Source of the DNA: Ruminococcus flavefaciens
Lineage (GTDB): Bacteria; Bacillota; Clostridia; Oscillospirales; Ruminococcaceae
Assembly (NCBI GenBank): GCA_023662725.1
Contig: JAMPIL010000003.1
Span: 47,615 to 111,614 of the forward strand
Direction of reading: 5' to 3'
DNA length: 64,000 bases
Below are positions 7,878-18,500 of the stretch, in pieces (the first letter of the stretch is position 1; every line of letters starts with the position of its first letter). The notes under the pieces are model-generated. The model was not told the origin of the DNA. It made no database searches and was given only the letters and a program-made list of their open reading frames with translations. A program made the position numbers and the translations under genes.

Positions 7878-9821
7878 ATGGCTGAAAAGTCAATCAAAAA
7901 AAATAACGCTGTTTCTACAGCTGAAAAAATGGATGATGTTTCAAGCAACATCAAAAAGTCGGAAAATCCATCAGATACTCCGAAAAAAGTATGTTTTGAA
8001 AAATGGAAGAAATTCAATGAGAAACGCCGGGAAAATACTGAAAAATACGGTAAGTTCAACACTTTCCTTATGATAATTTTTCCTGTTTTTATCCTGGTGT
8101 TATCCGCAAGTATTGAGGGAAAAGGACTTTCAAAGTTCTTCAGTCTATGGGTTCACAGTCCTGGCGCTATGATATTTACCCTTATTATAACTTATATTGT
8201 TTTCGCTCTTATGCTTGCTGTTTTCAAGCATGGCTGGCTGGCTATGCTGGTACACAGTATTCTTTATATTGCCCTGAGTACGACGGAGCTGTTCAAATTC
8301 AATACCAACGGAAATCACCTTATTCTTTCCGATATGAAAATTATCAGAAGCGCTAAAAGCCTTGCTTCATTTGCATACATAAAAATCACTCCACTGCTTG
8401 TTGTTTCTTATATAATCGCTATTGCTTTTCTTGTTATGGCGTTTTATTTCAATCCTAAAAGCAAAATGAAAGCCGTTCCGAGAATCGTTACGACTGTTTT
8501 ATGTCTTCTTCTTGTTCCCGGATTTGTAATGCTACCGGGATTTTACAATCCTGTATACTCTTTCTTCCACATAGATACAACAGCCGCTCACAACGATATG
8601 CTCCTTAAAGAGAAATTCAACAACAACGGCTTCTTCACTTTCCTTATTCAGACAGCCTCTGAAAGCTATGCGAATCGTATTATCGAGCCGGATGATTATG
8701 ATGATAATCACGTTGACGATATCCTCGATGTAAATGTTGTCGGAGGCGGAAACTTCAATAATGGAAAAAAACCGAATGTTATTGTGATTATGAGCGAATC
8801 GTATGCAGATTTCCGTGTATTCGACCAACTTGATATTGACGACGAGGTTTATAAATATTTTGATAAAGCCTGTGAAGAGGGCAAAAGCGGTACTATTATA
8901 ACTCCAACATATGCAAGCTGGACTGTTCGTTCAGAATTTGAGCTTATGTTCGGACTTCCTGTAAAAGGAATCAACGATCCGAATATGCCACAGAGAGAAC
9001 TTGCAGAACGTGAGCTTCCCGCTATGGCTCAGTATTATGATACATGGGGATATGAAACAGCTTATGTTCACCCTTTCCAGTCAACATTCTACGGAAGAAA
9101 AAATAAATATCCAAGATTAGGTTTCAATAAGCTTCTCTTCCACGAAAGCCTAAAACCCGAAACGGATGCTATCGAAAATACCGATTTCACAGTTCCGGTT
9201 GAACGATACGGTACTTACATTGATGACAAAACTATCTTTAATCAGATACTTCAGCTTATAAATGAAACCGACGATCCCATGTATATCCACACAACAACAA
9301 TGCAGAACCACCAACCCTATAATCTCGGCGAAGATCCTGATGATGAGTTCGGCAATTATCTCCAGTGGATTCAGCATTCAAACGAAGGTCTTAATGAATT
9401 TCTTGAGACGCTTAAAACCATCGACGAACCAACTTTAGTATTCTTCGTAGGAGATCATTTCCCATCGCTCAAGGGCGAAACAAGCGTTTATAATGAACTT
9501 GGACTTAACGGTGATAATTGCAGTATTCTTTATGAGCAGAAATATTTCCTCTGGAGCAATTATAATGCTGATTTCTCAAATGTTCCCGATGAAAAGATCT
9601 CGTTCTTCTATACGCCTTATGTCATTCTTGATATAATCGACGCTCCTCATGATTCATTCATTGAAAAAATGATGCAATTTATGAAAGAAATTCCTGTTTA
9701 CTCTACAGCATATAACAGCGAAATCCCTAATAATGAAGAACTTGATGTACTCACATACGACAGAGTAATTGGCGATCTTTATTCCGAATCTCCGATCACG
9801 GATAAAGTTAAAGGAGAATAA
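7878..9821 (+). CDS. LTA-synthase-family sulfatase-fold membrane enzyme
   Basis: A 647 aa polytopic membrane protein with an extracellular sulfatase-fold domain, as in lipoteichoic acid synthase LtaS, which polymerises glycerol phosphate from phosphatidylglycerol. Several membrane segments lie between about residues 60 and 220. Catalytic residues are recognisable: Glu in MSESYAD (Glu307), the nucleophile Thr in SWTVRSEFE (Thr349), and the metal ligands GDHFPS (Asp526, His527). The first 55 residues are charged and probably cytoplasmic. It could also be a phosphoglycerol transferase acting on another glycan. A 17 bp-spaced promoter lies upstream, and the thioesterase gene begins 2 bp after its stop. 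Confidence 0.88.
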   Translation: MAEKSIKKNNAVSTAEKMDDVSSNIKKSENPSDTPKKVCFEKWKKFNEKRRENTEKYGKFNTFLMIIFPVFILVLSASIEGKGLSKFFSLWVHSPGAMIFTLIITYIVFALMLAVFKHGWLAMLVHSILYIALSTTELFKFNTNGNHLILSDMKIIRSAKSLASFAYIKITPLLVVSYIIAIAFLVMAFYFNPKSKMKAVPRIVTTVLCLLLVPGFVMLPGFYNPVYSFFHIDTTAAHNDMLLKEKFNNNGFFTFLIQTASESYANRIIEPDDYDDNHVDDILDVNVVGGGNFNNGKKPNVIVIMSESYADFRVFDQLDIDDEVYKYFDKACEEGKSGTIITPTYASWTVRSEFELMFGLPVKGINDPNMPQRELAERELPAMAQYYDTWGYETAYVHPFQSTFYGRKNKYPRLGFNKLLFHESLKPETDAIENTDFTVPVERYGTYIDDKTIFNQILQLINETDDPMYIHTTTMQNHQPYNLGEDPDDEFGNYLQWIQHSNEGLNEFLETLKTIDEPTLVFFVGDHFPSLKGETSVYNELGLNGDNCSILYEQKYFLWSNYNADFSNVPDEKISFFYTPYVILDIIDAPHDSFIEKMMQFMKEIPVYSTAYNSEIPNNEELDVLTYDRVIGDLYSESPITDKVKGE

Positions 9822-9823
9822 TT

Positions 9824-10225
9824 ATGAAAAATCCCGAAATCGGCATAAAAGGAATTGCTGAACTTACTGTTTCTTCTAATGAACTTGCCGTTAATATAGG
9901 AAGCGGAAGTCTGGAGGTATTTGCAACTCCGGTTATGGCTATGCTGATGGAAAAATCCGCCTGTAATTGTCTTGTCGACTATATGGATAATGACGAAACG
10001 ACAGTCGGAACAGAACTTAATATCCAGCACATTTCTGCTACTCCGGAAAGAATGAGGGTTTATGCCGAAGCAGTTCTCACTGCAATAAACGGACGAGAAT
10101 TCACCTTTGAAGTCATGGCTTATGATGAAACCGGACTTATCGGCAAAGGAACTCATAAACGTTTTCTCGTTTTCGGAGAAAAATTCACAGCGAAAACTAA
10201 ATCCAAACTAATCAAAACTAAATAA
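9824..10225 (+). CDS. Hot-dog thioesterase, FlK-like
   Basis: A 133 aa protein resembling the fluoroacetyl-CoA thioesterase family (hot-dog fold). It shows the Thr/Glu pair in VFATPVMAMLMEKSA and the His in LNIQHISATP, which match the catalytic positions of that family, with a hydrophobic hot-dog core. In gut Firmicutes the natural substrate is unknown and is unlikely to be fluoroacetyl-CoA. It is tightly coupled to the LTA-synthase-like gene and followed by a strong terminator. Confidence 0.82.
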   Translation: MKNPEIGIKGIAELTVSSNELAVNIGSGSLEVFATPVMAMLMEKSACNCLVDYMDNDETTVGTELNIQHISATPERMRVYAEAVLTAINGREFTFEVMAYDETGLIGKGTHKRFLVFGEKFTAKTKSKLIKTK

Positions 10226-10234
10226 TATCTTATA

Positions 10235-10264
10235 AAAAGCTCCCGAAAACCGGGGGCTTTTTTA
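10235..10264 (+). terminator. Terminator after the thioesterase gene
   Basis: Stem AGCTCCCG/CGGGGGCT (one G-T pair) with a short A-rich loop, followed by TTTTTT. Confidence 0.85.
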
Positions 10265-10364
10265 GCTGAAAAAATTAATCAGTATTTTTTCTATATGTTA
10301 TCATCATTTTATCACAAAAAAGCTTATAATAATAAGTATGAAATAAATTGAAAGGACGATTTCT

Positions 10365-11792
10365 ATGTCTGATAATCTTAATGATTTTAACTCTTCTGAT
10401 TCTCAATATAATGCAAACCATTATACAGAACCCTCAGATCAGAATGAAAACAGAAATATTCCGCCTGTTTCCGATTCAACCTCATATGCTTACACAGCAA
10501 ATGATTCAATAAAAACAAAAAGAGCAAAAAAGCATCCTCTTCTCAAAGCAGTCGCTTTTGTGCTTTGTCTCGCTATAGTCGGCGTAGGCTCAGTTCAGGG
10601 ATATAAAATTTATAAGGATAACAAGGATAAGTCAGAACTTGACGAATTTAATGCTGATAAAGACAGCGATTCCGACTATTCTGATATTCCCATTTCCAAC
10701 AATGGAACAAATGACGACGATGATTATCCAAGCATAATCCAGCTTGCTGCAAGAACAGACGCTAAAGCTCTTCCTGATATTGTCGACGATATTATGCCGT
10801 CGGTCGTTGGAGTTTCTTCCAATTTTGAGTTTACTCAGTCTTACGGATTTTTCGGATGGGATTCCGGTCCTCAGGAAAGACAAATGCTTGGAACAGGAAC
10901 CGGATTTATTATTTCTGACGACGGATATATTGTCACAAATGCTCATGTAATCTATGATGAGAGCGAATATAATGCCGGTGAAGCGGTAAGCGTTTCGATC
11001 ATGTTCAGCGATGAAACTCAGCATGACGCAAAAATAATCGCTTATGATACTGAAACCGATATTGCTGTTCTGAAAGTTGATGAAACAGGTCTTAAGCCTG
11101 CCGTTCTCGGAAACAGCGATGATCTAAGAGTCGGCGAACTTGTTATAGCAGTCGGCAATCCGCTTGGACTTGATCTTTTCGGTTCTGTAACACATGGTAT
11201 TGTTTCCGCACTTAACAGAAAAATTGATATAAATGAAAAAAGCATGACTCTTATCCAGACCGACGCTCCTATAAATTCCGGTAATTCCGGCGGACCTCTT
11301 CTTAATAGCTGCGGTCAGGTAATAGGAATAAATTCCGCTAAAATTTCATCGAATTATTCAAGCGGAAGCGCAAGCGTTGAAGGACTTGGATTTGCTATCC
11401 CGATAACCGAAGCCAAAGCCATTATAGACGATCTCATCAACTATAATTACGTTAAGGGCAGACCGCAAATGGGAATTACTACCAGCGATATTACAGAAGC
11501 ATATTCAAGATATCTGAATCTTCCTATGGGAGTTTATGTAGTCACTGTTGAACCCGGAAGCGCCGCTGAAGCGGCAGGACTTAGAAAGGGTGATGTTATT
11601 ATCGATGTTGAGGGCGAACCGGTTACAACGGCTGATGAGCTTAATCAGATAAAAAGCCAGTATAAAGCCGGAGATACAATAACTTTGACGGTCAATCGAA
11701 ATGATATGGACGTTGAGATCACTTTGACTCTGGAAGAGGCTAATGCTGAAAAAACAAATATATCCGATAAGGATAAAGACAAAGATAATTAA
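10365..11792 (+). CDS. htrA: HtrA/DegP-like membrane-anchored serine protease
   Basis: A 475 aa trypsin-like protease with one PDZ domain, of the type that handles misfolded proteins at the outer face of the membrane. A Ser/Asn-rich cytoplasmic part (1-55) and one membrane segment (about 59-79) come first, then an acidic linker. The catalytic triad is complete: TNAHV (His194), TDIAVLKV (Asp232), GNSGGPL (Ser308). The PDZ domain covers about residues 366-455. The start ATG has GAAAGGA about 9 nt upstream. It is monocistronic, between two terminators; a TATAAT at 10325 lacks a good -35. Confidence 0.93.
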   Translation: MSDNLNDFNSSDSQYNANHYTEPSDQNENRNIPPVSDSTSYAYTANDSIKTKRAKKHPLLKAVAFVLCLAIVGVGSVQGYKIYKDNKDKSELDEFNADKDSDSDYSDIPISNNGTNDDDDYPSIIQLAARTDAKALPDIVDDIMPSVVGVSSNFEFTQSYGFFGWDSGPQERQMLGTGTGFIISDDGYIVTNAHVIYDESEYNAGEAVSVSIMFSDETQHDAKIIAYDTETDIAVLKVDETGLKPAVLGNSDDLRVGELVIAVGNPLGLDLFGSVTHGIVSALNRKIDINEKSMTLIQTDAPINSGNSGGPLLNSCGQVIGINSAKISSNYSSGSASVEGLGFAIPITEAKAIIDDLINYNYVKGRPQMGITTSDITEAYSRYLNLPMGVYVVTVEPGSAAEAAGLRKGDVIIDVEGEPVTTADELNQIKSQYKAGDTITLTVNRNDMDVEITLTLEEANAEKTNISDKDKDKDN

Positions 11793-11816
11793 AAAAATCT
11801 TCTATTCTCCTTTTAA

Positions 11817-11848
11817 CATATCTGTTTTCTAAACTATAAACAGATATG
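11817..11848. repeat. Perfect inverted repeat after htrA
   Basis: CATATCTGTTT at 11817-11827 and its exact reverse complement at 11838-11848, with a 10 nt loop. It sits immediately before the bidirectional terminator and gives a second hairpin in the 3' region shared by htrA and addA. Confidence 0.6.
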
Positions 11849-11850
11849 AA

Positions 11851-11887
11851 AAGGTCTGCTGTATTTTCCGTACAGCAGACCTTTTTT
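11851..11887. terminator. Bidirectional terminator between htrA and addA
   Basis: An 11 bp perfect stem (GGTCTGCTGTA and complement, 11853-11863 and 11871-11881) with a 7 nt loop. T runs follow on the plus strand, and a shorter one on the minus strand. It serves the convergent htrA and addA genes. Confidence 0.9.
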
Positions 11888-11893
11888 GCATTA

Positions 11894-14800
11894 TCACATC
11901 AATTTTATCGGTATAGTTTTTCTCAGCTCAAATGAATAAAGAAACGCTTCTTTCACTCTTTTTTTAGAAGTAAGCTCAATAGCAGATTTATAAAGTCTTA
12001 GCTGAACATTGTATCTTTCTGCAAGCTTTTCCGCAGAAACTCCGTGATCAGATTTGTAATCGACAATAACGATTCCGTCCTCCTCTTCAAACATAAGATC
12101 AACGATTCCTTTTATCATTCCGTCCGACTTCTTTAAAAGTTCCATAAGCTCATTTTCAATTTCAAGCTGAGCTACAGCGACCATAAACTTTTTTTCACGC
12201 CAGACATTTTTGGCAGATATCATCCTTAAATATAATTCGCTGTCAAAAAATGCAGCAACGTTCTTTATGTTAATAGAATCTGCCTGAGTCTGATTTATAT
12301 ACCCCATTTCCGTCATATGAACAATCTCATATTCAGGATCTTCTTTCGCATTGTCAAAATCGCAGTACTGAAAAAATGTATGTATAGCCGTACCACGCTC
12401 TGCTCCGGTAAGACGAGAAGCGGATGTGAGGAATTTCGGACGTTTCAGTCTGAAATCAAATTCCTCTTCCTTTTCAAATTTTTTAGTAATCTGTGTAACA
12501 CTAAGCTTGGCAGGCAGCTCTGAAAGAGAAGAATCATAATCCGAATGAATCATTTCATTTATATCCCTGCATATTTCCGGATCAGATTCAGCTTCCGCCT
12601 CGATCAGTTCACTTTCTTCAACGCAGTTATCTTTGACTTCATTAAATTCAAACTCAAAAATTGGTTCAGAATTCTCTGAAATTGCAGAAACTTCTTCACT
12701 GCTGCAAATCTCAAGACGCTCGGCAGCTTCAGCAAATCCGTCAGCTTTTATCAATGAAAGCCATATCCAGTCCGCAAAACATTCGGCTTCTTTAACCGCA
12801 TCGCTTATATTTCCATGACATAAAATACATTGTTCCAGATTCGCTCTTATTGATTTCCGGTTCTTTTCACCGAATTTAAGATTAATAAAAAGTTTCTGCT
12901 TTGCTCTTGTCATAGCAACATACATAAGACGCATTTCTTCGCTTTTAGTATTATTTTTCTCTTCTTCGCTGAGCATAGTCTGCTGAAAGGTTTTATATTT
13001 TCTCAAAAGCTTGGGATCGTATAATCTGTAACCGATCCGTCCGTCATCCGAACACATTACGGCTTTTGAATCGTACATAAACTCGTGCGAAGTTTCAGCA
13101 ATAAATACGAATGGATATTCTAATCCCTTTGAACCATGATGAGTTTGTATTGAAACATAATCGCCCGATGCTGCTGAAGTCTTTCCCTGAGAAAAATCAC
13201 CGTTTTCCATTACACGATCGATATGCCTTAAAAATCCTCCAAGACCGCCAAGACCTTCGGCAGCAGCTGAATTTTCATAATTCTGAGCATATTGTATAAG
13301 CAAACGCAGATTTGCTCTTTTTTTCTCGCCGTCACTGTAAAGCTGCATAACAGAAATAAAGTCGGTTGTATCATAAATTGCACTGATAAGTTCTCCTATG
13401 GTCATCGTAACAGAATCAAGGCGAAATGAATCCACAGCGCTGAGAAAATCCTTGCAGCGTTCAATGAAAAACATATCGCAGAGTTCACCGTATTCTCCCT
13501 GTGAAATTTCAAGAAGAACGGAATATATCGGTCGGGAATTATCCAGTGATTTTATAAAAGCCATTTCCTGAATGCTGAACATATACATCGGCGAAGTCAT
13601 TACAGCCATCATAGAAATATCAAGCAGAGGATTGTTTATTATTCTCAGAAGATCTATCAAAAGCGCTATTTCACGTGACTTTAGATATCCCTTTTCTCCG
13701 CTTCCCTTCGCAGGAATTCCTCTCTTGTTAAGCTCTTCGGCATAAACGTTTATATAATCGTTTGCTCTTACAAGAACGCAGAAATCAGACGGTCGGCAGG
13801 GACGTTTTTTCCCTCCGGCAGTTATGACCGGTACACCGCTTTTTATCATTTCAGCAATTTTTACGGCAGTGCAAACGGCTTCCGGATTTTTTTTCTGAAA
13901 AATATTTTGCTGTGAAGTTTTCTTTTCATTTTCGGAAGAATCATCATCAGAAACTTTATCCAAATCAGTATTTATAAAGGAAATATGAGTGCGGCATTCC
14001 TTGTTATAGGGCTCATAATCCTTTGCGCCGAAGTAGAGCATTTCATTTTCGTTATAATCAATATCTCCACACTGCTCCGTCATTATCTGACTAAATATAA
14101 AATTTACGGAATCTATCACCATTTTCGAGCTTCGGAAATTTCTGTTAAGGAAAATCGCTTTATTCGGACAGGAGCTTTCTTCGCTGTACGGTTCGGAACT
14201 TTTAAGAGTTGCTATAAAATTTCTTGGATTGGCAAGCCGGAAACGATAAATCGACTGCTTTACATCTCCTACAAGAAAAGCGTTATCGCCGTACATCGGC
14301 TTTCCATTCGAATCATGCTTATAATTTTTTGAAATAAGCTTGAAAATCAGATCCTGTTTATTATTGGAATCCTGATATTCGTCGATCATGATAATATCGT
14401 AATATTCAGCAGTTCTTACCGCCGTTTCAGATGGAATTATTCTTCCGTTTTCATCTGTCTCAGCAAGAATCTCCAATGCAAGCCGTTCGCCGTCATCAAA
14501 GCTTATTGCGTTTTTCTCACATTTCCTGCTCCAGATAATTTCCTGATATTTTTTCAGAATCTCTATAAGAACGACTGTTACTTCCCTTGATTCTTCAAAA
14601 TCTCCCTCGACATTTTTAAGTATTGATACCGATTCACAAGCCGTTTTCTTCATTTTGGTTCTTTTCGCTTTATAAACATCTCGAAGTTTAGCATTACATG
14701 GAGTTTTTGCCGTTACTCTTGGCAAATCCGAAAAATTAAGAAGCCTTGTATTTTCATCCTCCGACGGAAAACGTCCGCTTTTAATAATTCCGAACAGCTC

Positions 14801-15577
14801 TGAAATTTTGTCACAATCATCCTCTGCAATTGCAAAAGATTTTTTCGCCTGTGCGTAACCCTCTATATCCGGAAATATATCTTTTATCATACCAAGACAT
14901 TCATCCGCAAGACAAAACGCTTTTTCAAGCTTTTTCGCAACATACTCCATCAGGAAATCAAAATAAACAGAATCGTTTAATTTTTTATTATATTCGCTTT
15001 CAGCCTTTTCAAACCATTTTTCTCTTAGAGCAACTGAAGCAAGAAAATTATCCGCAAGCTGTATAACTTCAATAAGAGATCTCTCATTTTTGATACAGAA
15101 GCGATCGTATAAGAAAGATATTTTTTCATAGTCGTTTTCACTGTAATAATCGAAAAGCTCCTCCATAGCCTGAGCTTTCAGTATCTTGGATTCCGATTCA
15201 TCAAGAATTGAAAATCCGGAGGTTACTCCCTGATCGGTAATATTATCTCTTATCAGTTCAAAGCAAAATGAATTTATAGTTGAGATTTTCGCATTTTGAA
15301 GAAGAGTCTGTTGTTTCAAAAGATGTCTGTTAAACGGATCTTCATTTATCATCGCTCTTAAATTCATATCAAGACGCTTTTTCATCTCTGATGCAGCGTC
15401 GTTGGTGAACGTAACAACAACCATTCTGTCTGCTCTTATCCCTGAATCCGGATCGGAAATCAATTTCGCAAGACGTTCTGTTAAAACAGATGTTTTTCCG
15501 CTTCCGGCAGCGGCAGATACGATAACGGACGAACCTCTTGCATTTATAGCATTTTCCTGCTGCTGTGTCCATGCCAT
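11894..15577 (-). CDS. addA: AddA, helicase-nuclease subunit A
   Basis: The 1227 aa AddA subunit of the AddAB double-strand break repair complex, the Firmicutes counterpart of RecBCD. The N-terminal UvrD-type Walker A motif SAAAGSGKTSVLTERL (about residues 21-36) is followed by helicase motifs such as IIMIDEYQDSN, GDVKQSIYRFR and VMTSPMY. The C-terminal RecB-like nuclease has VDYKSDH near residue 1180, with the usual Asp and Lys. It starts 2 bp after the addB stop. The length is typical, and no frameshift is seen. Confidence 0.97.
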   Translation of the reverse strand: MAWTQQQENAINARGSSVIVSAAAGSGKTSVLTERLAKLISDPDSGIRADRMVVVTFTNDAASEMKKRLDMNLRAMINEDPFNRHLLKQQTLLQNAKISTINSFCFELIRDNITDQGVTSGFSILDESESKILKAQAMEELFDYYSENDYEKISFLYDRFCIKNERSLIEVIQLADNFLASVALREKWFEKAESEYNKKLNDSVYFDFLMEYVAKKLEKAFCLADECLGMIKDIFPDIEGYAQAKKSFAIAEDDCDKISELFGIIKSGRFPSEDENTRLLNFSDLPRVTAKTPCNAKLRDVYKAKRTKMKKTACESVSILKNVEGDFEESREVTVVLIEILKKYQEIIWSRKCEKNAISFDDGERLALEILAETDENGRIIPSETAVRTAEYYDIIMIDEYQDSNNKQDLIFKLISKNYKHDSNGKPMYGDNAFLVGDVKQSIYRFRLANPRNFIATLKSSEPYSEESSCPNKAIFLNRNFRSSKMVIDSVNFIFSQIMTEQCGDIDYNENEMLYFGAKDYEPYNKECRTHISFINTDLDKVSDDDSSENEKKTSQQNIFQKKNPEAVCTAVKIAEMIKSGVPVITAGGKKRPCRPSDFCVLVRANDYINVYAEELNKRGIPAKGSGEKGYLKSREIALLIDLLRIINNPLLDISMMAVMTSPMYMFSIQEMAFIKSLDNSRPIYSVLLEISQGEYGELCDMFFIERCKDFLSAVDSFRLDSVTMTIGELISAIYDTTDFISVMQLYSDGEKKRANLRLLIQYAQNYENSAAAEGLGGLGGFLRHIDRVMENGDFSQGKTSAASGDYVSIQTHHGSKGLEYPFVFIAETSHEFMYDSKAVMCSDDGRIGYRLYDPKLLRKYKTFQQTMLSEEEKNNTKSEEMRLMYVAMTRAKQKLFINLKFGEKNRKSIRANLEQCILCHGNISDAVKEAECFADWIWLSLIKADGFAEAAERLEICSSEEVSAISENSEPIFEFEFNEVKDNCVEESELIEAEAESDPEICRDINEMIHSDYDSSLSELPAKLSVTQITKKFEKEEEFDFRLKRPKFLTSASRLTGAERGTAIHTFFQYCDFDNAKEDPEYEIVHMTEMGYINQTQADSINIKNVAAFFDSELYLRMISAKNVWREKKFMVAVAQLEIENELMELLKKSDGMIKGIVDLMFEEEDGIVIVDYKSDHGVSAEKLAERYNVQLRLYKSAIELTSKKRVKEAFLYSFELRKTIPIKLM

Positions 15578-15579
15578 AT

Positions 15580-18500
15580 TTATTCCTCCTCTCCTTCAGA
15601 AACATCAATTTTTCGGCTGAGAATTTCTTCCGCTTCAGCAACGCTTTCCGCGTCAGGAGTTTTAAACCTTTCCAGACGGGAATTATCACATATATTCACA
15701 TATCCGCAGTATTCGCAAGGATTTTCTTTCTTTTTCACAAGGGGTTCCGCCTCGGCATCTCCGCTTAAGAGAGATTCAGCCATTTTTATAAGTTTTGAAT
15801 ATGTGAAATCCCTCAGCTTTTTTATGCTTTCTTTGGATATACAAGTTGAATACCTGTCAAATTCTCCTGATTTAAGCAGTTTTACCGGAATATATTTTCC
15901 TCCGATACCGCTTTCCATTGCTTCAAGGACAGTTTTGTCACTTATAACAAGTCCGCTTGTTTTCAGCTCGGAATTAAGAACCGAACTATTCAGGCTATCT
16001 ATCTTATAGTCGTCAGATTCAACTGTTGAGATCTGAATCGGAGAGTAAAGCACTCCCGCCGGCTCGTAATTTTCATAAACTCCGCCCTTATCTGTTGCCG
16101 CAAAAAGATATAGAAGCATCTGTAAATCTATTCCGCTGCCAAGTGTAACGGGAGTAATTTTCTTCTGGCTGCTCTTATAATCGACGATACAAATATAATT
16201 TTGTCCATTAACCTCGCATATGTCAACTCTGTCAACAATTCCGCCGAAAGTGAGTTTATATTTTTTTCCAAAATCAAGAACCACTGCATTTTTATCACGC
16301 ATATCCAGCTCAAAAGAGTGCGGCGTAAACGAGGAATTCATGAGAGATTGCTGAGTATGAAGAAAAACATTAGTCAAACGTTCAGCAGTTTTATTATAAA
16401 TAAGTTCAAATTTCGGTTTTTTTCCAAAATCCCCTGCCATTTTTTCTTTGCGGTATTTCTCGGCACACGAAGAAATCTCGTTTTGCAGCTCACTATAAGA
16501 AAACTCAATAAACTTCTCTTTTGTGCGTGAAGCAAGTATCTCGCTGAAACAAAGATGGGCAAATTCTCCGCTTGCTCTTGCGTCAAGCTCAACTTTTTCA
16601 CAGGTTTGAAGCTTAAGGCATTTTTCGCAGAAATACTTGAAATGACACAAATTGTACTCATTAAGAGCTGTTGCAGAAAGCTTCAAAGGAGCAAAGTTTT
16701 TCAGCTTTTTCATTATATCCTCATCAATTTTGTAATTCTGCTTATATCCATAACGGCTTAAAACCTGAACTATCCTTCTGCTGTATTCCTGGTTTTGCAG
16801 AAGAACTTCCTTAATTGAAGCAATTTCGCTGTTATTAAGTCCTCTGTTCTGCATATAATGATAATAAGCCGAATGAATCGTAACAGCGTAATAATGCGGA
16901 GGAACATCATCCTGTGTAATCAGCATTTCCTTATCACCGAACATTTTTATGATCTGGTCAACAGCCGGTGCAGGATATTTGGCCTGTCCGGACAGATCTG
17001 AAAGAGGATATGTGATATAAAGCTTATCAGATGCTGATGAAAGCGTTTTGTAAACAACCAGCCGTTCAGACGCTATAAGGTCAGCCAGAGGACGTGATAT
17101 CTCTATTCCGTTTTTGGCAAGAACCATTTTATCTGATTCCGAAAAAAGTCCATGCATACTGATCTGATTCGGAAAATCGCCGTCTGTTGAACCTATTGCG
17201 AAAACGACTTTAGGCGAATTAAGTCTTGCAGTTCTTGCAGAAGCGGCTATGACTGAATCAAGAGTCTGCGGCGGAACAGAATAATTTATTTTGCCTATCA
17301 TTGATTTTATTATTTTCGCAAGCTCACTAAACGATATGATATTTTCTTTCAGAGTACCAGCAACACTGTCGAGAATATCAATAAGACATCCCCACATTCT
17401 TTTTACTTCCGATGCTTCAAAATCAAGATTCTCTTTAATAAGCCCCGACATCAATCTTCCGGTATTACGTTCTGCACCGCAGTTTACAAGGTGATCATAT
17501 AAGATGCGGCAGATTTTTTCAGCAGTTATGTCTTTCTTATTCAGCTTTTTTTTCAAGGCGATTATCGGTTCAATAAACGAGGAACGAATCGTTTCAATTC
17601 TTTCAAGATCTTTATCATCCGCTGTAAAAGTCTCTTTCCAGATATCTCCGTCAATGCTCCATTTATAGCAATAATTTTCAAGCAGAGAAACGTCCGTCAG
17701 CGAAACATCCAGAAGTCCGCTTTTCATAATTCTGAAAATCTGCTCTGAGCGGAATTTTTTTGCAGATAAAATATTAAGCAGAGACGTGAAAAAGACCATG
17801 ACTGCTGTATGGGTAACGGCTCTTTCAATGCTGAGAAAATACGGTATCTCATATCGGCTGAAAGCAGCTTTCAGAACGTCGGAATAATTTGCAATATCGT
17901 TTGAAACAACCGCAAAATCACGATATTTCAGCGATTTGTCACTGTGAATTAGTCTTTTTATTGAAGCGCAGACGTATTCAGCCTCACTATACATATCTTT
18001 AGCTTCAAAAATTCTGATATTTTCAACTTCAGGAGCTTCCTGCGGAGAATATCTGAAATTACGCATAATATGTCCACTGAGATATTCAAGATCAGGATGC
18101 TTAAATCTATAGCTTTTGCCGCACTTGGTTATTTTATATTCCTTATTGTATTCACGGCAAATATCGGTAATTTTACGGTATGTACTGTTTACTGTTTCAA
18201 AAAGAGTAAATTCTCCTGCCTCCACATCGTCAGTCCGCAAATTTATTGTAATATTTTTAGCTGATGAGATCATTACACGAAGCATTTTTATCTGATCTCC
18301 GGTAAAACTTTCAAATTCGTCTATAAACACACTCTTGCCGTCGAAATAGTTGTTTTTATCAGCAATAACAGCAGCCTCTTTTATATTATCGAGAATATTT
18401 TTAAAACCATATTTTTTCATAAGCTGCTCATATTCAAGATAAATCATAGAAATGTCCGTTGTTTTATCCATAAGCCGCTTATCCATCATTGCTGCTTTAT

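Noticed and set aside
10302-10330. Vegetative promoter for htrA
   Set aside because: TATAAT at 10325 is good, but no -35-like box is found 15-19 bp upstream and no TG extension is present.
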